Below, one piece after another: positions 1 through 11,600 of a DNA stretch of 64,000 nt. The position numbers were made by a program, and so were the translations under genes. This DNA comes from Heliopora coerulea (Eukaryota; Cnidaria; Anthozoa; Scleralcyonacea; Helioporidae), in assembly GCA_030142905.1 (NCBI GenBank), contig JASJOG010000076.1, forward strand, positions 186,001-250,000, in the 5' to 3' direction. Numbering within the stretch: the stretch's first letter is position 1; the number at the start of each line of letters is the position of its first letter. The notes under the pieces were generated by a model. It made no database searches, was not told the origin of the DNA, and was given only the letters and a program-made list of their open reading frames with translations.

Positions 1-2496
1 ATAAGAATATTGAGCCGCCCTAACTGTTACCCGAGAGGGCTGACGATAATATCAAACTTTAAGCTTGCCGAAGAGAATTTAACTCACTGTAATGTCGTGT
101 TCTCTTCGTTGAGATTACATTCGGTGTAACAGCGTCATAGCGAAGCGTTTTCACACTTGAAGGTGCTTTGAACTTTTGCAAATGTCGGTACGAGGGCGAC
201 GTATTGGCTATCAAGTATTAAGAGTCTCTATCCAATGAACTTACACTCCACTCGATAAAATATCCACTAACGCTTCAATCCAATAAACGTCTTCCGGTGG
301 GCGCGAAAAGAATTTAAGCAACGCCTTCTCGAGTAAGTGTTCACCCTGTGAACCTGAAAGAACGAGACTGCTGATCCTTGCATTTCAAGGATATTACAGA
401 TTCTGATGTCGAAGGTGCGACAGATAAACATTTTATTCTATAAAATGAGAACTGCAAAGTTAAAATTTGCGTAAAAGATGACCAAGAATACTGATGAATA
501 TTAACATATTTTTGCTTTTTTCAGATTGTGAAATCAAACTTTGACATAAAAGCCCTCTGTAACAAGGCCCCTCCTTAATCACCACCCTTCTTTAGTAAAC
601 GCGTCCTTTTAAGGGATTGGTTTTGCCGTAGCTTGTAATAAACTCCATGGGTACTTTAAAACATACTATAAAAGCAATGCAGCTGGTAGGATGCCGTATT
701 TTCGATGTTTTTGTACTCGGTTTGTATTGATACCTAACCTAATTCATTTCAGAAGTCTCTTCTACGTAATTTAATCCCTCTTAGCTAAATTCTTTCCTTA
801 GGTACAGTACAACGGAAAGTAGCAATGATTATTTTAACAACATTACAATATTTGTTGGTCTCACGTGTATGTACCCTTATGTAGCCTGAACAAAAGAAAT
901 TTGCTGGAAAACCAATATAACGTTTAAGTAGCATTCAAGATAAGTAGTCGCCGGTTTATGAACGTAGACTGCCCTCCTTTCGTTGGGGTGAATGTAGTTA
1001 TACACCCAACGTTATGAGTTTTCCGTATTGACAGTATTATCAAGGGCGACAATCGCTTCCTAAAAGTGGGGGGGGGGGGGACGGAGCCGGCCAAGTGATG
1101 TGGAAGCATTCCCTCTGAAAGTTGCTTTTTTTTTTAAATCTAATGTTTATGAAATGCCTTTTCCGGCATTCTGAGATTGTTTCTTTGGAACAACATTCAT
1201 ACCTTACTTTTCAATCGAAACGAAGCCATGCATTTCCTCCAAACAGCAATAAAGACGTCATAGTATGACTAAACAAAGTATTTCTGATTGTTTACAAAAT
1301 GGCGTCCAAAGAAGAACGATCAGACTGTAAAATAACTTGGCAAATTTTCATAATTTGTCATGTATTCGAACCAACAATACCTAGGTAAGAATTGGGGCTG
1401 AAAAAGGTTATATCGGAAAATCGTAAAGGTAAACATGGAACCATAAGCGCCGAGGGAACAGAAATTAGGCTTCAGTTGTCATGAACTTTGCAAAAAGTGG
1501 GGGGATAATTATATACGTATCCCCCTCTGTCCAAAAAGTGGGAGGATATGTCCCCCGATCACCCCCAGGATTTACGTCCTTGAGTATTATTACAAGAACA
1601 GGAATTTAGCAACAACAACAACGATAGCAACAACAACACCAACGATAACACTAACAACTATAACATGTTTTATACAAGATGGACCGCTCTGATTTAATAA
1701 AAACTTTTATCAACGCCGGTCCTATTCCAAAAGCGCAACAGTTTAAAAAGATGAAACAGTCGCATCGAAATACTGAAACAAAGTTAAAAGGATGTAGGAA
1801 AAACATGTGAAATTATTTTCAACTATATGAGCGTTTAAGAAAGTATTCTCTTATTTCTACTGGATAACTATATCAGCTATGACAAAGCTTTTCTTCGTTC
1901 AGGTCTAGTAACAACGCTGTTATCCCTGGTGGTCCCTCACATGTCCACCGTTACTATACAAGGAAACCCAAGTTCTCAGAGAAAACTTGCTGTTCCGGGT
2001 GTTGTAAGATTAAGCTGAACAACATTACTCTCAAATGTTGCCAAGTTAACTGTAACTGGACATACTGCGCTAAACGGAAGTCGAAACCTAGTCATTCACG
2101 TTAAATGGACGTGCACTACCGTGGTGCCCCCAACACCTCATCGTTTAGTAGTCTCTCCCTTGACGAAGCATGGCGCTTTTGACATTCCAATATACAAACT
2201 ATGACCAATCATGAATATCCTGTTGTTTTAGAATTAAAATGGTCAACCAGTTAAGTCTGTTCCTCGTACGGCTCGGCAAGCCATTTCTTTATATTACTTG
2301 TCGGCGTTTGCTTTCTCACACGTTACTTGCCCGACCTGTCATTCACTACTTGAAATAACCCACGCACTTCCAGTAAGAAGCGTTTATTACATGTTGTTAA
2401 TTCAGTATATTAGATTCATGATAAAGTACTGAAGCCGACGAGCCAAAGAAAAATATCCTATCATTGCCAATGCAGTCGTCTACTGCATAGTATATC
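1..2496. other. Intergenic or upstream DNA, no gene recognised
   Basis: No open frame here is flanked by convincing splice sites or resembles a known family. There is a G-homopolymer near 1068-1080. A related short block (AAAAGTGGGGGG-like) occurs twice near 1494-1560, and a short CAA-rich stretch lies at 1610-1660. The promoter of the gene starting at 2497 should lie at the right end of this interval, but I see no diagnostic element. Confidence 0.5.
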
Positions 2497-2632
2497 ATGT
2501 CCAAGGTGCTCAAATGGATAGATTTGTCTCTGGTATTCGTGGTTGCGTGGCTAAATATCTTACACGAGACTGAATGCCGGCTTTCTTCAACTTTGTCAAG
2601 AAATAGTTCAAAAGTAGTCGCCTCAAGAAAAG
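2497..2632 (+). CDS. Signal-peptide exon, candidate first exon of the receptor
   Basis: ATG at 2497 opens 45 codons beginning MSKVLKW, followed by a hydrophobic stretch (LSLVFVVAWL) and a short polar region containing one cysteine. That is a typical secretory signal. The exon ends at a GTAATT donor (2633), leaving one base, so phase 1. It can join in frame to the lectin exon at 5316, to the HRM exon at 19724, or to the short terminal exon at 2783. The duplicated copy downstream lacks this exon: homology to the second copy begins only about 12 bases before the donor. No upstream promoter element was recognised, and whether this is the true first exon of the receptor is inference. Confidence 0.5.
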
Positions 2633-5600
2633 GTAATTTATTAAATACGTTCTTGACTAGTTTTAGTTATAAGTGATTGCTCTGTTTATCTGTGAGTTTG
2701 AATTTTGTATTTTGGGAATCTTTTCATGTTACAAGCTCCAGTGTATTACTGCAATTTATTTGGATGTTCTTATTATATGCAGGATGTTATCTGGGGCTCG
2801 CAAAGAAGTCTCTCAAAAATCATCGCCAAGACTGTAGTTTAGCAGACATCATCTAGTTTGTCGCCAAGCGCGAAGGGATTAGGGTTTGTATGAAGGTTGG
2901 TGAGCCTGCGCTACGTTCACTACCATACTGGTGTTTGCTAAACTACAGTTGTACCAAATTACCTCACAATTACTGTTCGGATTGAGTCTTTGACATTTCA
3001 GCCATTGTTGCGCCCACCTTGTACTTTTACCGACGTTGAAAGAGATTAACCTTGGCCTCCGCAAAGTCTTTTTTGTTCGAAAGTAAAAGGGAATGTCGTG
3101 CAATGAAAATAAAACGTTTTAAAGACCACCTCTCTTCTTGAGAAAGCTTAGGATATTTGTGCATCGTAAAATTTTTGTGGACTCTTTAGTGAACTTGTTT
3201 CCTTATATTACTTGTATTGATGGGTGTATGCGTATTATGCTGCAGTTTATAAAATTAACGCACAGCTTCTGTGAAAATCAACTAAGTTTTAGTTGATAGA
3301 ATTACCCTGTATAATCTTAAAGATCAAAGATTAAACTCCGATAGACTCCGAAGTCTATTTCCACCTTGCAATATCCAAAGCGCAATCAAAATCTCTGAAC
3401 AAAAATCCCATTCAACATGTTCCATCATAGTTTTGCAATGACATCAGAAGGTGTGAAAGCTCGCCAAGGTCGGAGTTTTCTTGCATTCCTTGGCGAACTA
3501 CGTTAAGGTTGAATTTTGCTCAAAGTGATTTAGATTGCGCAATCAAAATTATCAGAGTGGAAATCTTTTTCAAGCTTGGAACCATTCATCACCATGGAAT
3601 TTACTATCACTCATTATTATTATTATATGGTTTACTATCACTCAATATCTTACAGTTAATGTTTTTGTCTAGCTAGCATAAAGAGATAAAAACGTGAACT
3701 CAATATATGGTTTATTCCCTGTTGGTTTTTCTCGTTTTAGCTTGCGTCGTTTAATCTCTTACAATTTCATGTTTTTGTCTGTTGTGGAAGGCATTTTCTT
3801 TATATTATCGTTTACATCTTACCATTTACCAAAATCATCTCCCTGTTCCTCCAGTTTCTGTTTGCTGACGCACGTTTAAAATAGCAAATGACCTTCCATC
3901 ATTTGCATACCATTACTTAGTTTGTCACTGATTTTCTCTTTTGATTGAATATTTTTCTGCCAAATGACTTTGTACGTGACCTAACCTAGTTTCCATTTTA
4001 CGTTTCACTCCAACGAAAGGCTTTCGCTTGAATTCGTCAATCATTGCGCTTTTTGATAAAGCTTGTTTTTCTTGACCGGAATCCTTTTTTGTTGTCTTTG
4101 TGGTGACTATTATATTTAAGATATATTAATGTGTTTGTCAAAGAAGTTATATAACATGATCGTCATCGTTGGTTTCGATGATTTTTCGCGAACCATGTGT
4201 GTTTGAAAATGGTTAAAAAGACATTATGGCCGACCAAAACTGGGGAATATTATCGTGGAACATTTTTTCCACAATTTTCCCAATGTTTTCGAGTTCTGCC
4301 ACCCCGCAAAACATGTAGCGTGAAAGTAAATCTTGCTTCCCATGAGGTGAGAATGTTTCTGAGTATATTCACAAACATTCGTGCTTCCCAGGAAACGAGT
4401 TTTTTTTCCGCTCAGAAGATTACTGCCGCTGCATGAGGCTGTTGAAATGTCAGTCACCAACAGTCTTTCTCAAGATGTCACTAACCTCGACGATCTACCA
4501 TCACCAACATGTACTGATTCTTCCGAGTTCAAAGCATTTACTTTGTGATGGAACTAATGTTTCTCAACGAGTTCAGAAACAGTTTTTGCTTCCAGGCCTC
4601 GATTTACGTTTCGGAAACGTTTCTTCGTTTTCCTACGCAAGAAACAGTGTTGCCTAGTTGCCTAGGGTTTAGCTCTATACACGACAACGTATACACTAAT
4701 TTACGCCACTCGCGGATGTTTTTCCAGAAACCTCTGTGAAGATAAATAAAAAACACAGTTTCTTTGAGAGAATTTCTAATTTTATCTAAGTCATCTTCAG
4801 ACTACAGACTCACGACGGTGAAGCACGACAGAGGTATAAAGAAACTATGTTTGTTGATCATCCAGCTGGATAATGCAGATTGTATTAGGTTCAATTGTAT
4901 TCTGTTTTTCGTGAAACCTTCTCATAGAATATTTCTTCGTTTCGCCATGTTCGGGAAACATTGTAGCAAAACAATGTTTACGCACGCTGTTTCCTTATTT
5001 GGTAGGCTCTTGGGACTGATGCTCGTTTTGGTTTCATCCCGTCTCATTAAAACCCCATAACCACAACCAAGTTTTTCTTGACAATTTTTCCTTGACAAGG
5101 AGCCTTGCTCAAAACTGGTCATGCCAGCTATGGATAAAGGAGACTTGTCAGGGAGAACCTGTCAATTTTTTTTCGTTCACACGAGCAAATTAAACTTGTC
5201 AAAGAAAAACTCGTCAAGGAAAACTTGGTCGTGTGTGCCGGCCTTAAGTTAAAAAGTATCCCGTCTTCCTTTTGTGTTCATCACTTTTTCAATTGCAGTA
5301 TGTCCCACCATTTAGGGCGATTTGCCTACGTAGCAATCACTGATCGATCAATTACTCAAGCCAATGCGAAGGCGGAATGCGAGAAGAGAGGAGGCCACTT
5401 GTGCAGCTTCGCAAACACAAACGAATTCAACAATATAATACAAGCAATGCCAGATAAACATTGGACTTATTGGACTGGGTTGAAATACACTGGCGAGCAG
5501 CCATCTTGGGAATTCTCTGATGGAACTGATCCAACGTTTGCATTGGGAAAGCTACCGGATAATTTTGATCCGAATTATGGTCTGTGTATTGGAGTCGAAG

Positions 5601-8600
5601 GACTTAATGGTGGACGTTTGTTGCAAAAGCATTGCACCGAAAAAAGGTATTACATTTGTAAAATTGGTCATGGAAACTCGTCGAGCACACGGTCAAGTGA
5701 CATGATACCAACAGGTGTGTGAAGTTGAAGACAAATAATTATTACACTACATAGCGAATTAGAAATTACGGGAACCAGTCAGTATTTTAATTAAATACAC
5801 AATAATAGTAACTCCGAGTAGCTAAATAATTTTATTAGAGATTCTACGTTTCGACAAGGTTTTAGTCATCATCAGGAATGCTGTTCGATGATGACTAAAA
5901 ATCTAGTCGAAACATAGAATCTCTAATGAAATGATTTTGCTACTCGGAGTTACTATTGTTGTGTATTTCATGGCGAATTAGTGCATGGAATTTTCGACCA
6001 CGCCTTTCCCTTTATTATAGGAAACCAATGAATGATATGCGAGTAGATGAGTTTTCTGATAGTTGAAATCGAGTGATGAATGATGTAATTTTTTAATGTA
6101 ATATATGCATCTTGGTGCTTTTTAGCACTGTGTTACTTTTAACATGTATATTATTTCATTGGTGATGGCATAGTTTCTCGTGCAATTTAGAAAAACGCGC
6201 ACTCTGCGAGTTTTTCGAAGACTTCAATTAGCACTTATCCTTCGGATTCGGGCTTTTTTGATAGTCTTTGAAAAACTCACTGGTGCGTTTATTTACAAAT
6301 TGCATGCACTAGAAACTATGCTCTTATCTCTACTAATTATCCAGTCAATTTGATCCCTAAGATTGTTGGGAACCTGAATTCCTGGAAACATTTCTAAGAA
6401 TACAAAAGGTTACAAGGCTTTGTCAAGAATATTACTGCCCAGCATATTATTCTTAGTAGCATTGTTGAAACAAACAAAAACGAACCAGTTGATAATGGAA
6501 ATAATTTTTAATCACTAACGTTTCGTTACATAACCTGTAACATCATCAGAGTGAATGATAACTATATACACGTGTCGGGAACTTTTAAAGCTTAACGATT
6601 ACAGAAATAGAGCGAAGTGGTGAGTGTTGCTAAGGCATGACGAAAGAGGTGGCAGGTAATTAGTAAGTGAGAGTGCAACTAAGGAACGACGAAAGAGGTG
6701 TTAGTAAGTAGGTGATGGTGAAGTTAAAACAAGGAAAAAGGAGAGGATCGAATGTTATTATTTAAGGAAGGTTTTAGTTTGAAAATTAATAAACTTTCAC
6801 GGATTAGGACATCAAATTGTGAAGTGCCACTGGCCAAAATCGAAAAATCATCGTATGAGATGGGATGTCCTGTATGTTTGCTATGTGTGAGTACACTAGA
6901 AAGACTCGTCTGAGAGATTTTGTTGCCAGTACAGGCCGAAATACCCATGTGATCAGAGATTCTAACATGCAGTTGACGGCAGGTTTCGCCCAAATACAAC
7001 GCGTCACAGCGTTGGCACTGAAATTTGTAAACGATGCAAGATCTCAACTTCATGGGAATTCGATCTTTAAACCGAAAAAAATTTGACAAACGAAAAGTGG
7101 GTCGAAAAATGATGCGGAGATTAATATGTGGATAGGCCGATGACATCACTTTGATTAATTGTTGTCAGATTTGGAGCAAATGATTGCCGGTAAAAGGCAA
7201 GAGAAAGGAGAGAAGATACTTGGGTGCTGTGCTTTGTTTCACCTGAGGACTGAAAGTTTTATCTAAAAAATCGCGAATGCATTTTTCAACAAATCTACTG
7301 GGGCATCCATTTTGGTTTAGTAAAGTTCGGAAACGTTGGAGTTCCTCGTGAAAGGTTGCAGAGGAAGAACATAAATTGAAATATCGAAATAATAAGGTGA
7401 AGATAAAACCCTTCTTGTAAACAAAAGGAAGAAAACTTTCAAAATTTGTGAATAACCCTGTGAAGGTGGGCTTACGGTAAACTGAGGAGATAAAACCACC
7501 ACGTGAACGTGTAATGTTAATATCAAGAAAAGCCAATGTTTTATTCGATTCACCTTCGTGTGTAATCTTAATTCTGTGATGCTTTGAGTTTAAATAATTT
7601 ATAAATGGGGTGACATGATCCCGTGAATTGAAAAGTATAAAACAATCATTAACGTAGCGTTTGTAATAAATAGGTTTGAAATGTTTAGGGCAATTGTCGA
7701 GCCATGTCTTCTCATGAAATGATAGGAGTATGTTGGCAAAGAGGGCCGAGGGGGAAGCCCGTGGCTATCCCATCTATTTGATCATAAAAATTTCCATTGA
7801 ACAAAAAATGAGAGTCTTTAACCGCTAAATTAAGAAATTGGGTAAATTCTTGCCTAGTAAATCCATTGAAGTATTTATTGACAGGTGGAAAATAACTGGT
7901 TAGTAATATTATCTATAGTTTCGTTAACGGGGATATTAGTAAAGGCGGAGGTAACTTCAAAGCTGGCCATAATAAGGTTATCACTATTGAGATCTTAGAA
8001 AAATAATTCTTGAATGAAAGAAAAAGAGTCGTTAATTAAGTAGGAATCAAGAGAGAAAGGGCGAAGTGAAGGTACGAGAAACTTAGCTAATTTATACGAG
8101 TGTATCCCGAGTTGATTCATGCAGGAAAGGAGAGATACCAAGGTCACTCACCATACACTGAATAAATTTCTGCCTGTACACTCTCCATAAAGTTTAGTAT
8201 GATGGATATTGACCTAAATTGGGGGCAATATTTTTTTCCCTTGTAAAGAAGACATAACCGTTTTGAGGCAGTGTTTATCGAGTACAGTTGCCCGTCCTCT
8301 TGCCAAGGCAGCACAATAGCTCTGTTAAAAAGCCGATATCAGGTTTAAGTGATACTTTCGAGATCTGGTCTCTGGCGTCTTTTCATAAGTTCGATATGAC
8401 GTCGAAGTTATACAGGCACAAATATCAACTAAAGTTAACACTTTAAGTTTACCAGGAACTTATCAAAACTAAGCTTTGCCTGACAATTTAGTGAAAAACT
8501 GGGCATTAAAAACAAAAAATATATATAAAGAAGCAACTAAAAAATAAAATGTATGCATATATGAGTGGGTATTTGCTGGTTAAAGAGAACTATAAAGATC

Positions 8601-11600
8601 TACTTCCTTGTAAAACTGGAGGGTTTTATAAATTCTAGGTTGTCCTTTTTCTACATAGAAAACGAAGACTATTTCCAGTGCCACGTGCGAGTTCTACGGA
8701 TGAGATACTAATGAGAGATATGATCAACACGAGAACATAAAATTCGTATATCGAAGCGACCATGTAATGTTCTGTCTTCAGTGTAGAAATCAATGAAGCA
8801 GTGACAAAGAAATTGACAATGTATCTTCACATCGTCATATCTTCACCATATCCTCACTGTGGGCAGTGAAGGAGATACCTTGTCGTTTGCAATTAAGATG
8901 ATTAACCAGTTCAGCAGCGCTGAAAAGAATTGTCACCCCACTCTACGTGGCTGTTTCCAAGGTTTTGAACCCCCGTTGATAACATACTTAACATAATTTG
9001 TGATATAGCACTTAAAATAGCTCGCGTTTCTTATAAATTTGAAGTGGCATTTTCTGGTAAACACTGATAAATACTGTGTGTTTCCGTTGTTGAGTCAGTG
9101 TATTAGACACAGTATCCTGTTAAGAACTGCAACGGAGAATCTCGTGTGTTTGCCATTTAAGTCTTCTGTGTATAGCTATGGGAAAGAAATTCAAATGGGT
9201 AAACTTGTCTTTGGCATACTTAGTAATGTGGCTGAACATGGTGCGGGAAACTAAATGTTTGGTTTCTTCAACTTTACCGACTGGAACAGCAGAGCCAAAA
9301 ACAGGTTATTAATTAAATACCATAGGCTATATAGTAATAGTAACTGGTCTGCGTTGTAGTGTCATTATGGTTGAATTTGCACTAAGACTTTTCGGTGACG
9401 GACAAGAGCAAATTAAACTCGTCAAAGAAAAACTTGTCAAGGAAAACTTGGTCGTGTGTGCCGGCCTTAAATTAAAAAGTATCCCGTCTTCCTTTTGTGT
9501 TCATCACTTTCTCAATTTCAGTATGTCCCACCATTTAGGGCGATTTACCTACGAAAAAGCATTCTCAAGAGGAGGTAATTTATTAAATACGTTCTTGACT
9601 AGTTTTAGTTATAAGTGATTGCTCTGTTTATTTGTGAGTTTGAATTTTGTATTTTGGGAATCTTTTCATGGTATAAGCTACAGTGTATTACTGCAATTTA
9701 TTTGGATGTTCTTATTATATGCAGCATGTTATCTGGGGCTCGCAAAGAAGTCTCTCAAAAATCATCGCCAAGACTGTAGTTTAGCAGACATCATCTAGTT
9801 TGTCGCCAAGTGCGCAAGGATTAGGGTTTGTATGAAGGTTGGTGAGCCTGCGCTACGTTCACTACCATACTGGTGTTTGCTAAACTACAGTTGTACCAAA
9901 TTACCTCACAATTACTGTTCGGATTGAGTCTTTGACATTTCAGCCATTGTTGCGCCCACCTTGTACTTTTACCGACGTTGAAAGAGATTGACCTTGGCCT
10001 CCGCAAAGTCTTTTTTGTTCGAAAGTAAAAGGGAATGTCGTGCAATGAAAATAAAACGTTTTAAAGACCACCTCTCTTCTTGAGAAAGCTTAGGATATTT
10101 GTGCATCGTAAAATTTTTGTGGACTCTTTAGTGAACTTGTTTCCTTATATTACTTGTATTGATGGGTGTATGCATATTATGCTGCAGTTTATGAAATTAA
10201 CGCACAGCTTCTGTGAAAATCAACTAAGTTTTAGTATAATCTTAAAGATCAAAGATTAAACTCCTATAGATCCCGAAGTCTATTTCCACCTTGTAATGTC
10301 CAAAGCGCAATCAAAATCTCTGAACAAAAATCCCCTTCAACATGTTCCATCATAGCTATTGATTTTCCGGGCGGAAAACGTAGACGTAATATAAAAATGA
10401 GAGCCCAGCTCATGAATTTTATGTGGAGAGGCATAATTACAAAAATAAAACACAAAGTATTTAAAACAACTTTACTAACGTTTCGTTGCGGACGTGCAAC
10501 ATCTTCAGAGTGACTAATTACAAATGTGACTAAAACCTATATATCTATTTGCACGTGATGATAAGTTACATGAGAGCTAAACAATGGGTTAAAAGTGACA
10601 AGATGTAGGGTGACAGGAAATGGAGATGAAATGAAATGAAGTGAAAAGAGGACCGCGTAGAACTAAAATAAAGAAAGGGGTATGGATGAGATGTTTTCGT
10701 TGAGAGAGGGTCTAAATTTCGATATAAGTAAGCTCTCTCGTAGGAGGAGCTCAAAGTTGGAGTTTGAACGGCAGGAAGAGATGATAGTGAAATCATCAGG
10801 AGAGATGTGGTGACAAGATTGATGTGCGTGGGCAAGAACGCTTGAAAGGGAATTCGTTGCAAGCTTCCTTCCCGTCAGAGGCGAAACCCCATATGCTCTG
10901 AGATTCGCGTATAAAAATGCCGGCGAGTTTGGCCGAAATATAACGCTCTGCAGCATTGACACGAATTTAGACCCTCTCTCAACGAAAACATCTCATCCAT
11001 ACCCCTTTCTTTATTTTAGTTCTACGCGGTCCTCTTTTCACTTCATTTCATTTCATCTCCATTTCCTGTCACCCTACATCTTGTCACTTTTATCCCATTG
11101 TTTAGCTCTCATGTAACTTATCATCACGTGTAAATAGATATATAGGTTTTAGTCACATTTGTAAATAGTCACTCTGAAGATGTTGTTCGTCCGCAACGAA
11201 ACGTTAGTAAAGTTGTTTTAAATACTTTGTGTTCTATTTCTGTCATTATGCCTCTCCACATAAAAATCATGAGCTGGGCTTTCATTTTTATATTACGTCT
11301 ATGTTCCATCATAGTTTTGCAATGATATCAGAAGGTGTGAAAGCTCGCCAAGGTCGGACTTTTCTTGCATTTCTTGGCGAACGACGTTAAGGTTGATTTT
11401 TGCTCAAAGTGATTTAGATTGCGCAATCAAAATTATCAGAGTGGAAATCTTTTTCAAGCTTGGAACCATTCATCACCATGGAATTTACTATCACTCATTA
11501 TTATTATTACCGGTTTACTATCACTCAATATCTTACAGTTAATGTTTTTGTCTAGCTAGCATAAAGAGATAAAAACGTGAACTCAATATATGGTTTATTC

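Larger units (their letters stand above)
2621..9398 (+). repeat. Tandem duplication, unit A (contains lectin exon 1)
   Basis: The sequence starting just upstream of the 2633 donor reappears at 9563 onward and stays nearly identical by eye through matched landmarks. These are the short exon 2783/9725, lectin exon 5316/13504, the foldback 6168/15313 and the 9039/16900 segment. The unit ends at about 9398 (the copy at 17256). Unit A carries a Penelope-like relic (6431-8110) absent from unit B, and has lost about 320 bases present in B near 12268-12585. Confidence 0.9.
10356..11300 (-). mobile_element. Penelope-like insertion with inverted 3' arms and 14-bp target duplication
   Basis: It is flanked by ATGTTCCATCATAG at 10342-10355 and 11301-11314. 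Unit A has a single copy of this site (near 3418-3431), which proves insertion. The left part (10356 to about 10730) is repeated inverted at about 10966-11300. Between the arms, minus-strand sequence at 10663-10962 encodes a decayed GIY-YIG-type tail (SSVLAHAHQ, LLRESLLISKFRPS). Both arms carry the hammerhead-like motif. Confidence 0.8.

Noticed and set aside
2879..3103. Minus-strand 74-residue frame conserved at 9821-10045
   Set aside because: Same reason: duplicated non-coding sequence, no domain or signal.
9039..9254. 71-residue frame conserved at 16892-17113
   Set aside because: Its conservation is explained by the recent duplication of the whole region; the surrounding non-coding bases are just as conserved. 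The unit A copy starts without an ATG.
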